Shown here: positions 1-14,000 of the stretch, one piece after another
How the letters are laid out: each line of letters opens with the position of its first letter
Numbering within the stretch: the stretch's first letter is position 1
Source: Cyclina sinensis
Taxonomy: Eukaryota; Mollusca; Bivalvia; Venerida; Veneridae
DNA length: 64,000 nucleotides
Direction: 5' to 3'
Assembly: GCA_012932295.1 (NCBI GenBank)
Contig: JAAONU010000016.1
Location: 30,069,290-30,133,289, forward strand
Program-made: the position numbers and the translations under genes
The notes under the pieces: model-generated
What the model was told of the DNA's origin: nothing
The model's database searches: none
The model's input: the letters and a program-made list of their open reading frames with translations, nothing else

Positions 1-1650
1 CTTTAAAAATCTTCTTCTCCGAAACCACAAGGCCTGGAGCTTTGATATTTGGTATGAAGCATCATCTAGTGGACCTCTGCCAAGTTTGTTCAAATTATGT
101 CCCTGGGGTCAAAAATGGCCCTGCCCCGGGGGTCACTTGTTTTACATAGAGTTATATAAGAAAGTCTTAAAAAAACTTCTTGTCAGAAACTGTAAGTTAC
201 AGAGCTTAGATATTTAGCGTGTAGCAATATCTAGTGGACCTCTACCAAGCTTGTTCAAATCATGGCCTCTGGATCAAAAATGGCCCTGCCCCGGGGGTCA
301 CTTGTTTTACATAGAGTTATATAGGAAAGTCTTAAAAAAACTTCTTGTCAGAAACTGTAAGTTACAGAGCTTAGATATTTAGCGTGTAGCATTGTCTAGT
401 GGACCTCTACCAAGTTTGTTCAAATCATGGCCTCTGGGTCAAAAATGGCCCCGCCCCAGGGGTCACTTGTTTTACATAGAGTTATATTGGAAAATCTTAA
501 AAAATCTTCTTTTCAGAAACCGTAAGTTATAGAGCTTAGATATTTGGTGTGTAGTATTGTCTAGTGGACCTCTACCAAGTTTGTTCAAATCATGGCCTCT
601 GCTTCAAAAATGGCCCCGTCCCAGGGGTCACTTGTTTTACATAGAGTTATATAGGAAAAACTTTAAAAATCTTCTTGTTAGAAACCGTAAGTTATAGAGC
701 TTAGATATTTGGTTTGTAGCATTGTCTAGTCTAGGTTTTAAAAATCTTCACAGGAGAAACCATAAGGCTTAGAGTTAAGATATTTTGTATGAAGCATTGT
801 CTAGAGGACCTCTACCAAGTTTGTTTAAGTCATGGACCCTAGGTCAAAAATGGCCCCACCCCAGGGGTCACATGTTTTACAGAGAGTTATATAGGAAAAG
901 GTTTTAAAAATCTTCTTGTCATAAACAACAAGGCTTAAGTTAAGATATTTGTTGTGCAGCATTACCTAATGGACCTCTATCAAGTTTGTTCAAATCATGG
1001 CCCCTTGGTCAAAATAGGCCCTGCCCTAGGGGTCACATGTTTTACATAGAATTATATAGGGAAAACTTGAAAAATCTTCTTGTCAAAAACCACAAGGCCT
1101 AGAGTTAAGATATTTGGTATGCAGCATTGTCTAGTGGACCTCTACCAAGTTTGTTAGAAAAATGTCCCTGGGGTCAGTATTGGACCTGCCCCAGGGGTCA
1201 CAAGTTTTAAATAACAATATAGAAGAAAATCTTTAAAAATCTTCTTGTCTGAAACCACAAGGTCTAGAATTTTAAAATTTGGCACGAAGCAAGCTATCAA
1301 GCTTTTTCAAATTATTAGATTAGGTTAAAGGTCACGGAGGCTAAAAGTAGATTTATCTACTGTACCTCATAGAGCCTTCATTTATAGACCAATATCTTTG
1401 ATATTCAGTGTAGAGGTTCCTTGCATGGACCTCTACCCATGGGTAGGGTTTGAGGTCACTGGGTCAAGGTCAAGGTCACTATAGATTATAATAGATATTT
1501 CTACTTTCTGTCATAGAGCCTTTATTTATTGACTGATATTTTACATATTTGGTTTGTAGGCACTTACATATTTTCAATTAAAAAATGAAATACTGCTTAA
1601 CAGCAAACCTACAGCCAAAGTACTCAGGTGAGCGATCCAGGGCCATCATG
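1..1650. repeat. Tandem ~165-bp repeat array (intron of CFAP46-like gene)
   Basis: About eight diverged copies of a ~165-bp unit run from the window edge. Each copy has a CTTCTT..AGAAACC segment, TTAGATATTTGG, CTAGTGGACCTCTACCAAG, a GGTCAAAAATGGCCC segment and AGGGGTCACTTGTTTTACAT. The last ~350 bp drift into GGTCAAGGTCAAGGTCAC-type sequence that recurs at 15240-15780. No coding exon is visible. It lies upstream of the first resolved CFAP46-like exon, so it is probably intronic. Confidence 0.85.
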
Positions 1651-2053
1651 GCCCTCTTGTTTACTCTAAAACTTTGAAAATATCATGTCAGCTGTGTTCT
1701 GTTGATGATGATTGAATTAATCTAGAAACTAATGAAATGCTAGATTTAATGCATGGTTTGATGAACTCATGAAAAAAATGATTTTCTTTTAAGAATTCAG
1801 TTACTTAATGGTTGTCTTAGATTTTGTTTTAAAGTATTGAAATTTCCAACGGTTTTTCATCTTCACAACCTACCAACTTAAATTGCTACCAGTGCTATTA
1901 AGTACTGCAGGTTCAGTAATTTTATACATTCATTTTTTTCATACAGTATAGTATTTGCTTTGATAAGTTTTGACCCATCATTACAAAACTGCAAAATTTC
2001 ATGTATTGAGGAAATATTTTGTTTTCAGTTTCATTTTTTTTTTACCTTTAAAG

Positions 2054-5000
2054 CACCAAGTCGAGCCAAGGTGTTTGGAATGGAGACAAGTAGGGTGGAG
2101 TTGGAGGCCTTGCTAGCTAAATGTCGTGATCACAGACAAAATGTACAACAGTTACTGTTGAAACAAGAATATCAGCGTTCCCAGGCGGCAATGAGACGTA
2201 AAATGTTAGAAAACCTTGACGACAGTATGAAAAGTCAGAGACCCAAGGTAATCATCTGCATTCTGTGTTCACACTTTGAGAGTGTAAATGGTAGCTTAAC
2301 TTTCATAAAGTGACAGATATATTAAATAACCTATAAGATTTTAGTTTTTTCTAATTCAGAGTGTAAGAATGATAGCCTTTTTGTTTTACAGTGAGATTGT
2401 CTCAAAACTACATTTATATATTTCTAAGAACATTCATAGTCCAAAAGGATTTTAAACTTTTCAGACAAAATATGTTTGACTGATAACCTAGGTTGGCATT
2501 GTGAAATGATAAAATGTAACATTAGAACCAGGTTAAAAAGGGAGCAACAGAAAGTGATTTAACAAGATTGCAAATGATGGATCATGACATTAGAAATCAG
2601 AATTATTAGAATGCCTTGACTGTGTCATAGACATAGAAAGATTTATTCCACTACAGATGTACTGGGAAAAGAGTGATTTGTCTGTGAGTTGTACAAAGTT
2701 TATTAGCTCTGTTTTGAGTTTATTTATATCTTAGTTCATCTTGCCAGTTGTATCTAGTTACAGTCTACAGTTTCGTATAGTGTAATTCTATTTTCGGTCT
2801 TTGGGTATCATTTTAGGGATGGGTTTTTTGTAAATTCATTTAATTAGCATAGCTGGATTGTATCTATTTGGAGTTCATTTATTGTTGGTACTGGTTGCCT
2901 GTATGACTGACACCTTTTGAAGAGTTTAGTTATTTTAGGTTGTAAGGAGAGTGCAAGATACAGGAAACATCCCATTCCAGAGACATGCTTGGTTTTTTTA
3001 CATGCTTGTTTTATAGCACCAATACATACCATAATATATAGGTTAATGTCTCATCTGAACAACAATTAGAAGGAGGAGGAGTGGGGATCAAACATGTTAC
3101 TATTAGTTATATGTCATGGGTGTAACCATTTGACCACTGATCCATCCCATTGCTGGAAAGCTAGTTTTTTAACTTAACTTGCACTTTAGAAATGTAAAAA
3201 TAAAAGATTTTTTTTGGTATTTTAGTTAAAAATCAGCGATCAAGTGAGTAAGAGAGCCAAGAGAGTTTTGCCTGGTTAATTTTAGTAGAGAAAAATCACT
3301 AAAGCTAGATTTAAAATGTGTCTAACAGTATATGTTTTGTAATGTAAAAGAAGGAAATTAAGTCACTTTTTCATTTAAGAGAGGTGTTTGGGTTTCTGTT
3401 GAGGTTTTGTTCAAGGTTCATATTATTTTGTTTATGATATTATATCTTTGCTGCTTATGTTTTTGATTCTTTGATAACTTGTTTCAAATTCATACAGTTT
3501 AAGATATCTGAAGAGTATGAATTTTCAAAGAATAGAAAATTGAAAATTTGCAGAAGATTGTGTACATTTGCAATACTGTCTTTATTGATTCCCGGGCCCT
3601 ACAGTCTTCCATTTTGATAACTATGTTAATATCAGTAAAAGCATGCATTGAAAAAAGGATTTCAATATCAGATCAAGTACAGACTTTGCATAAAGCAGGT
3701 TTTTAAAAAATATTCAAAGGTTGCTTTATAAGTTTAAGTTACAGTAAATTGACTCTGTGAAAGGTACATGTTTAAGCTGAGAGCCTTTTTAACTGCTGTA
3801 ACTCTGAAGTTACTTGATCAACAAAACAAACGAAAAGAAATTCGAGTCAGAGATCTTCAGACTATCATCAGCCCTTAGATTTTCTTTGTTTTCTGCAGAC
3901 GCTGGCAGATGAGAGTGAGAGAGAAGAGCGCCATCTACAGGATGAGTTCCGAGATCTTGTCATGGCAGTAGAAATGTACCTTAAACCTATCACTGCACAG
4001 TTTGATGGTATCTTAGTGTAAGTGTTGTGACACTTTTAACTTTCTATATAGAAACCAGTGGTCATTAAATGTTGTAAATACAGATGATGAAAAAAACCTC
4101 TTATTGTATGAGTAAGTGAATACATGCACTAAATTCTAGCAAACATTGTACATCTAGTAAGAAAAGCCTGTGTACAAATTTACCAGTCAAGTTAAGGCAA
4201 AAGGGCTTGTAATCCTTTTTAAATGTAGATTTCAAACATCTCAGCTGTTTCCATGTTGGGACAAAAAACAACATAGGAATAAATATAAAATAATCAGAGA
4301 ACTGAAAAAAGTTGAAATTTGATACAGTTACTTTATACCTTTTATACAGTCCACCAATTCCAAGCCCCTCAACCAGTGTAACAGAGAAACCAGGACGTGA
4401 GCCCAAGGAACCCCCTCCACCACCTCAGGAATATGCCATCCTGCTAGTGGACCCAGAACTAATGGAGCTGCCTCTGGAAGCTCTGAAGGTGTTCCAGGTG
4501 GAAAGCATTGTATCCCTGACCAGAGACTTCTCATTGCAACTGTTCTATCATAGATATCACCAGGACAACCCAGAAGGTAAGAAAAACTTCAGAGCTTTAG
4601 TTAGGATTTAAAAGAATTTGAGACACTCCATAAACTTAGTAAAGGTATTTTGCCAGCACTTTCCCTAGATTCTGTAATGCAAAAGTAACTTGGGATATGC
4701 TTTGTGAATAATTTTCCTTTCCTTTGTGTCCCCTGTGCGTTTTGCATCATGAAGATTCATTTTTCCATGTCTGAAATATGAATGTAGGTTGTCCCATAAG
4801 GTTTTCTCCTTGAGTGGTGTTTCATCTCATGAAATGGTGAACTTTTTCATAAAATTATCCTTTGCCTTTTGTGTTACGAAGAAGTACATCTTGTAATTAA
4901 ATTTTCCCTTTGTCATGTGTTCAAATCATTATTCATAAATTCTTCGTTTGCCCTGTGTTTTAAATCCTGAAATCTTCATTGATAAATTTTTCCTTTGTCC

Positions 5001-8000
5001 TTTTATTCATAAGTGCTCCTTGTCCTGTGTTTAGTATTTTATATTCTATTTTTACTGTTTCATATTGATAGTGAATCTGTGGTAATCAGTTTTCATTTTC
5101 ATGTAAAAAAAACACTGTGATTTAAATGTACCGGTAACCATTCATTTTCTTCCTTTTCTTGAAATAGTGGTTCAGAATTGTAAATTCTTGTCTCCTTTTT
5201 CTGATGGCATTCGTACCAGCCTCTTTGGTCCAGTGGTTACAATAGCCTATGGTTCTTACAGTCAGTTAACTTCTCACTGATTTCGGTGGTACTGGTCTCT
5301 GTGGTTGACTGATTAAAGTACCTGACAGTTCTTGTAATCAGTTAACCATTCAGTGATGGAATTGGTACCAGCCTGTGTGATCCAGTGGTTAAAGTAGCCA
5401 TGGTTCTTATTATCAGTTAACTTATCACTGATAGAGGTGGTACCAGCTTCTGTGTTCCAGTGGTTAAAGTAACCAACATTTCTTGTAATCAGTTAACTAT
5501 TCACTGATGGAACTGGTACCAGCCTGTGTGGTCCAGTGGTCAATGTAAGCATGGTTCTTATTATCAGTTAACCTCTCTCTGATGGCAGATCATGGGTTGA
5601 GCCCCACCACAGCCCATGAAACATTCAATGAACCTGTCACTGTTTGAGGTGGTACCAACCTCTGTGTTTCAGTGGTTAAAGTAAACAACAGTCCTTGTAA
5701 TCAGTAAACTTGTCACTGATGGAACTGGTGCCAGCCTGTGTGGTCCAGTGGTCAGTGTAACCATGGTTCTTATCAGTTAACCTCTCTCTGATGGAAGATC
5801 ATGGATGAGCCCCACCACAGCCCATGAAACATTCATTGGTTCACTGTTGGATGTGGTACCAACCTCTGTGTTTCAGTGGTTAGGGTAGCCAACAGTTTTG
5901 GCAATCAGTTAACTTGTCACTGATGGAACTGGTACCAGCCTGTCTGGTCCAGTGATCAGTGAAGCCAATGGTTCTTATTATCTGATGGAAGATCATGGGT
6001 TTAGCCCCACTACAGCCCATGAAACATTCATGTGAGAAAGTTTCATAGAGAGAGTGGTCCATACCAGGATTGATGGTTAGGTAAACTGCTGGCCTGAAAT
6101 GACTGTTAGAAGGTGTTTATGTCCACTAAAACTAAACCAAAACTAAACAGATGGAAGTGGTTTGTAAACTTTCCCTTTTTTCTTGTCATTAATTTACCTT
6201 GTACCTTGTGTTTTAGAGGAGGGTGCAGGTCAGTATAGAAAACTAGTATTTTATGTTTTAACAGTAGTTCATAGAATGTTATAAATATGTAATAATTGAA
6301 GTTTTATTTACTCACTAGTCTGAATGGTTGAAGGTATTCACTGGTTGAAGTACATGTAATTTCAAATATAAAGTAACCAAATAAATTTTGGTTTGGTATC
6401 CAGTTAACTTTTATGTCTTACCATGAGATATTTATGTTAACCTTTTGGTTATGGTATATGTTGTCACTTTTGGTGTATATTTCTTTAGAAACACTCCCTA
6501 GAATCACATAGGAATATATGTGTAGTTTTTAAATGTTTATGTAGGGAACAAAGAGTTTTTTTATTATGATATTCTGTGCATTAGGTTGCCATACAGAGCT
6601 TAGAAACCGCATAGTGATAATTTCCTTGTATGGTCTGTGCAGCAGAGATTTCTATAGAAAAAAAAAGAAATCTTTTTCTTTTTCATATTCTGTGCAATAG
6701 TTGCCTCTTTAGACCAAAACAGTGTGACAGAAACTTAACTACAGACTGTTTTTGTTCTTTAAACTGTATTGTAATGAAACAAACTATAAGAAATCCTTCT
6801 GCTAGACAAATAGTTAAAAAATTAAGAGGATCAATATTAATTTGATAGTTTGTACTTTTGAGCAGACATTCTAGGAGCAGACATTCTTGGATGCTTTTAG
6901 TGTTTTGATCATTCAGATAACATGTACATAGATCCATTGACCATTTTGTGTACCCACTGACAGATATATTGTGATTTACTAAGTATTTATTTCTTGGTGA
7001 AACAATTATTCTGATGTCATTTTACAGCAGTGTCTCAGGCACCTAGTAAGAAGGGGGAAGCCCCTAAAAGTGCTGCCCCAAAATCTGGAAAGTCAGGACA
7101 TGGGCAGGGCAGTCAGTATATTATTATGACAAAATTTGCTTGTGTATGAATTAGATAGAAAATTACATAACAGTGTTAATTTTGCATGTTATAATTTAGT
7201 GTGCTATCTTTTGCATGCAAAATAAAGTCATGTTCACCTGCTTACACAATGTATTTAGGTCACATCTTAGAAGGCAGAAATAGATTAAAAAAAAAAAAAA
7301 ACTTAACCAGAATATGATCAAAATACTAACCAGTATATTTATGGAGAGACATTATTTTCAAATATTGCAATGGTAATTTCCTTCATCATGTGAATCTGAG
7401 CCATGTATAAGCCATGAAGCCAAAATTTTATGAAAATGAGTCCCTTAAAAATGTGTGAATTAACATGAAGAAGTTTTTGAGGATAATTATTCTGACTTGA
7501 GGTTATGGATTTGCAAATACACCATGTTGGTTAGTCAGAAACCAGATTTAGAACATGAAGAATCTTGAGTTGAATACAACAAGTAAATTTGACTTCCTCA
7601 AAGCTCTTTTGATGAATGTAACATAAATAGTACTTTTGTAAGCAGTTCCTCAGAGAATGTAATATGACGATTACACGAGAAAAAGGGCTCTCGGACATAA
7701 TTTTTGGAAATTGACAGTTTACTTAATATTCAAACAACGATATCCCAGGATTTTTGTCTGAAATTTTCAGCTTCTTACATAGAACAGATAAGATATTCTA
7801 TCCTATTGAAAAGTAACATGAAACCAAACTGATATTCCTTAAAATAATGTCACATAGCCAAATTTGACATCAGATTTTATCTAAGTTTCAGTTGGCAGCA
7901 AATCAATATAGTAGATTTTATTCATTTGAATTTTAGCTATTTCTCTGTAAAATTCTATACCATTTGCATATATCTCACCTTATTACAAATCTATAATAAA

Positions 8001-11000
8001 TATCATTCATCGTTGTGGTTTATTCAGGTATCATCATTTTTAAATCAGAATGAACTGTCATCTTTGTTTTTGAAGAGGAAGATCATTTTGTCATTTTTCG
8101 CTGATTTTAAATTCGTTTTTTTTTTCAATAGTAAAACAAATGTCCGAGTGCTCATTTTTCCCTGTGTCGTCGGTCATATATCATATGTAACATGAGCTAG
8201 TTTCAATACCTATGTAAAGTGAGCAAGTCTGGAGTGATAATAATTTACCTTAAAGTTTACTAATATGTTTCAGTGTTTATTGTATATCTCCAGCCATGAA
8301 TGCCAAAAAGTTCTAAGTGCTAAAATAAAGAATCAGATAGCATTTTTTGGCATTAACCTGTCAAAATGTTGTCCTATGTAAATGGACCAGTCAGAACAGT
8401 TAAGGTTCTTCCAATTGTTAAGTCACAAAAACTAATGGCCATTCAAAAGCAAGATACAGAAAAGTATTGTATTTAGATGTAAAAGTGTCACAAAGATGAA
8501 GGACAATTTTTGTGCACTTTTTAGTAGGGTCTTTCTACAGCAGGAGATCTCACTGTATTAAATATTGTATATGTACTTTTTCAGAAAACTCTAACCTTAC
8601 AATTAACCAGGATATAGATTTTGGTATCATTGCACACTAGCTGTGTGACATTAGAGACTTGATTCTTTTTGTATTGATATTTAGCTGAAGTATGTATTAG
8701 GAGTTACTAAATACTTGACCATACATAGGGTTAAATGACTGATACCAGACTGAAAAGGGGCCAGAGTAGAACATTTATCTTGGAATAACATCTGAAATTA
8801 TTGAATTAATCTGCAGTCTTGTTTAAGACTTACTACATGTATTGTAACTTTATTTCCAAAAAGGACATTGAGTAGACATTTTAATTGGCCAGTGTTACAG
8901 TTCTTAAAGTAGATGAAGAGGTATAAGGTACTACTTTACTACCTCTGAATAAAGACCACCTTGTAAATGAAGACCAGTTTGGTAGCTTTTCCAGTTTTTA
9001 AATACAGAACACCTGTAAATAAGAATTGCATGTTTACCAAACACTGATAGTGCTAAAGGATTTTGTTGCCATTGGACTTTACTTGCATGTCTGAATGCAG
9101 ATATAATTATGATGAACATTTTAAAGTAAAGATGCTCTTGACATATTCAAGGAAAATGCCCAATGATTTTGCAAGAGTTTGTTGTTTTCTTCCTAGAAAC
9201 TTAGTGCTAGTGTATAGTTTTCGCTATTTTTTCTGTAGCTACATAGTTGTAGAGTAATGTAGAAATTTTCAGTCACATTTGTTAGCAAAACTGCACATGA
9301 ATGTCTAAAATTATTTCTTTTGAATTTTCAATTATTTCAAAGTAACTGTAAGGTGATTTAAGTCTTTAAGTTTGCTGATAATCTCCTTTGCTATTTAGTC
9401 TGTCTTGTTACTGTAGTAAAATCATAATGCATAGTTCTGTGCAGAAATATTGCCATCACATTTAAAGTAAGGAGAGAAATAGTTTTGTACTGACTCCATA
9501 GTATTACAGTTTAATTACCGCACAATTACAAAAGGTCCATACAGGACATGTTGACACAGAAATGACAGCCATAAAATTTATAAAGGTTCAGTAGTGACCA
9601 CCAGTTTCCGGAATTTCTTAGCTGTTTCAAGAATACTTTGTCATAACGATCATTTTCTTGGTGACAAGACCCATTTTTTCATACATATCTTTCTTTGTTA
9701 AATCTAAGTTTTGCAGAGCTGTTTTTATCACAGTAATTAATTTGAAGAAAAGGTATCTTGTTCGTCTTATTTCTCTTACTTTGTATTTTGTGAGAGTAAG
9801 CCTAGATTATGTACAGATGATGCTGAGCTGTATTGTAACAAAAAGCACTGCTTTGCATAAGACTATAAACAGATGTACATTCATGTTGTAGCCGAGGACC
9901 AAGCAGCTGCAGCAGCCAAGAAAGCCAAGTCTAAAGGTGGGGACCAGCCCTTCTCCCGGATACCAGGGCTCAGAGATGCCAGCAAGAAGATGGCGAAAAT
10001 TGTGAGACATATTTTACATTAAAAAAAAAATGTAACAGAAATTTGATTTACTGTGAATTATATTGTGAATTTCAGTTTAATGAAAGTAAAAGTGACATCT
10101 GTTGAATAGAATTTTTAGAGGGTGAAGTGTAACCTCACATGAGAAAAAAAAACAGATTATAAAAATTCAGTTTTGTTGCAAGAGGATAGTCTAAAACAAC
10201 CAAGGGACATAAGAATGATAAAAATTTATCAAATGATTTCTTCCTTCTGCCATTTCAGATTCCACTCAACAGACCTTTGAACACTTGGAATATTCCTGTT
10301 GATACGATGAATTTCAGATGTATCCTTTAATATACCTACAGATAATTTTCAACACACGCACGGCTGTTTGTTTTGGTCTCTGTAACAGCTGCTGCAGAGA
10401 GGGCAGGGTTAGATGCAATTCTGTTCGTTCCTTCTTTGCTGCTTTGGCGCTAGAATATTGGTAGTGTGGTGAAACAGGTCTTCTAATTGCTGCTTATTTT
10501 CATGTTGTTTTATGGTTCAATTTACAGTACACTGAGAAATTAGCGTGTAAATGAACACTGTACACTATAGGATATTTGTTCTGTGTACAAGTGCTAAGTA
10601 TGAGGTGCAGTTAGTGTGTCTTTGGAGTTAGACATAAGAGACAAGAATGGTATCTGTGAAGAAGAGATTTCTTTTCTACTAGAGTCTCAATTGCTCTGAT
10701 AGAAATAAAGGAGATATGTTTGCATGAGATAAAAGTTTTTCTTATAAGAACCTGTTTTGCTAGTTATTCTGCACTCGTGTTGAAAACAGGAAAAATCTAA
10801 TTTTAATGTTGCCTTGTAACAAATATCATTGATTTTTTGTTGTTGAAGTAATTTAAATGGAAGATTGAAGGTACTAATTAATTCTTAGACATTTCTCTAT
10901 GGTAAAGTAGTTAAAATCACTGACTTTCAAGGCACTTAAGCTGTCACAGATTGAAGGTTGATGGTCATGGGTTCGAGCTTCGCTACCAACCATTACATAT

Positions 11001-14000
11001 TATGTGAGAAAGTTGACAGTTTCTTACAGAAAATGGGAAGTCTACTACTTATCCTTCCTGATGTAAAGGTGAATATAGCCGATATAACTTTGACAATAAG
11101 AGGGTGTTAAACTAGATTCAACTTACTTAGGAATTCCTTAACCTGGCTCCTAGTTATTGTTGATCCACATCTGGACTGTGCAGAAACAGGTAAGACAATA
11201 GATTCAGTTCTGTTTATTTTGAATTTGATGGTCTGGGGACACCTGTTCCGGAAAAAAAGTAATGCATCCTTAGGGTTATAGCTAGGACTTTCTTGCCATT
11301 TGTTTAAAAATATATGCTTCAAAATACCAAATTTGTGCGTTCTCTTTATTGCCATTTTTATGCCCCCACCACTTGGTTAAGGGGTGGGCGGGGTGGAAAG
11401 CATATAGATTTGCCCTTGTTCATCCATCCACTGTCTGTATGTAGAATTGTTTGTGTCATGTGTAACTCCAAACGTATAACTGCTAGAGCCATGAAACTTC
11501 CTAAGAATAGTTGTCAGCATGTGAACTTATGCACCTAGGGTATTTTAACGCAAATTTATTGGAGATCTGCAGATTAAGCAAAATATAGCATTTTTATGCC
11601 CCCCTTTGAAAAAGGGAGAGCATATTGCTTTGCTGCTGTCTGTCGGTCGGTCGGTCGGTCTGTATGTCCACCAATAGTTTCTGTTCAATTTCTTTGCAGA
11701 AGTTGCACATACTGAAATAAAATTTGGTATACAGATTTATCATAAGAATATCTAGGTCAAGTTTTGTTTTGGGTACGATCAAGCAATTTTTGACAAAGTT
11801 ATGCCCCTTGGACTTAGAAAAATTCCAATTATTTGCAGTTTCCGTTCATTTTCTTTGCAGAGGTTGCACATACTGAAATAAAATTTGGTATACAGATTTA
11901 TCATAAGAATATCTAGGTCTAGTTTTAGCTTAAAATGCATTTTTAGACACCTTAATTTTAAGGACAATGTTTATATGCACCTGTAATTGTACAGAATTTT
12001 TTGTGACAATACAGCAGAATGTGGGGGCATCCACGTCCTATGGACATATCTCTAGTTTTTATGCCCCCGAAGGGAGGCATATAGTTTTTGAACTGTCCGT
12101 CCATAATTCTGTCCGAAAACTTTAACATTGGTGATAACTTCCTTATTAGTAAGTGGATTTACTTCATACTTGGACACAGTACCCCTTTGGACAAGACCTT
12201 CCAACTGACCTATATTTATTTGACCTTAACCCCTGAATGACCTTCAACTTGAAGATCCAGTTGTCCAAAAACTTTTAACAGTTGACCATAACTTCCTTAA
12301 TAGTAAGTGGATTTACTTCATATATGCACACAACACACCTTTGGACAAGACCTTCCAACTGACCCTACATTTATCTGACCTTGTCCCTTGAATATCCGGT
12401 TGTGCAAAAACTAACATTTGGACATAACTTCCATATCAGTAATGGATATACTTCATACTTAAACACAACACCTCTTTGGATAAGACCTTCCCATTGACCT
12501 ATATTTATTTGACCTTGACCCTTAAATGCACCACTTTAGGGGGGGACATTGTCATCTTACAGTGACAGTTCTTGTTTCATTAAATCATGTTTCACAGCCA
12601 CTTTTATTTCAAACTTTTTTAAAATACTAAAAAGACTGACAAGTGTAATTGAAGTAGTACTGAATGAGAAAGAAATACTGTCAGTTTTTGTTCATAAAGG
12701 TTTCTACTTGAATTAAGTTTGTCCAGATGTTACACCCTTTTTATAAAAAAGTAAGTATGAAAGGTAGCAAAGCAAAACTTGCTGTTCTGTAGAATATTTC
12801 AGTATGTCATTTCTGTTGTATTTCTGTTTTGCTTTTTACAGAGGAGAACAAGCCCATCAATGTATTTGAGAAAATTCTAGAAGAGTATGAACAACAGTTT
12901 ACACCACGCTGGCTTGGGGTCATGGGAAATGAACACACACCAAGGTAATTTGTCATGTTTATTTTGCTCTAATTTGGAAATGAGTTAAAACTTGTATTAA
13001 TTATTTGTGCAGACAGATTAAGATCTTTGCTATACTTTGGTCAGTCTGTAATTGTTCAGTATCAGTGAATACCCCTTAAATGATAAACTGGTCAGACCAA
13101 ATTGAATGATGGAATAGTCCATTCAAGAAATTAAGTGAGGTTAGGGTTAAATGTTGTTGAATATGACATATGTGCAAAAGTCCATCAAAGACTTTTTAAG
13201 AATCAAAATGTTACGTTTTTCAGTGTTGGAGAATGGGAGGTTTATTTCTTGGAGAACAGCTCATTCATCTTCTATGGCATGGAGAGACTACTGTCCTACA
13301 TAACACCTGCAAAACTTTCTGCTCTGAATATTCCAGGTAGAGATTATATATATCTAAAGGTTCACTGCCATAAAGTTTAGCCACATTTTGCATACTCCTC
13401 AGAAACTACTGGTGTGATTTCATCCAAACTTTACAGGAATGATCAGTACCAAGTCTAGTTGTGCATATTGTCGGCATTTTCCAGTCCAATGCTATTTGTG
13501 AGAGTTATGGCCCTTTTATGATTTTTATTTTTAAAGTTTGTCCGGACTACTTCTCTTATACTACTAATGCAATTTGAATGAAATTTTACAGGATTGGTCA
13601 GTACCTCAAGTACTTGCACATATCTAATGGGTTTTCAGTTTTTCAGTTTTCAGTTGAATGATTTTTGGCTGAGTTATGGCCCTTGAATGAAAAAGGCGTT
13701 TTAGCCAAATAATGAATTTTGTGTTGCAGGCTTCACAGTAGCTGCGACATGCTAAAAAGTAGCCATGACATATAGGGATCACTTACCCATCATCTGTCTG
13801 TCTGTCCGTCCATCCATCTGTCTGTCTGTCCATCACAAAACTTGTCCGGACTACTCCTCAGAAACCACTGGTGCGATTTCATCCAAACTTTACAGGAATG
13901 ATCAGTACCAAGTCTAGTTGTGCATATTTTTAGCATTTTCCAGTTCAACGCTTTTTGTCAGAGTTATGGATCTTAGATATGGATTTTTATTCTTAAAGTT

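Noticed and set aside
10890..11110. Functional tRNA gene
   Set aside because: A and B boxes are present but no cloverleaf with a paired acceptor stem can be formed, so it fits a SINE.
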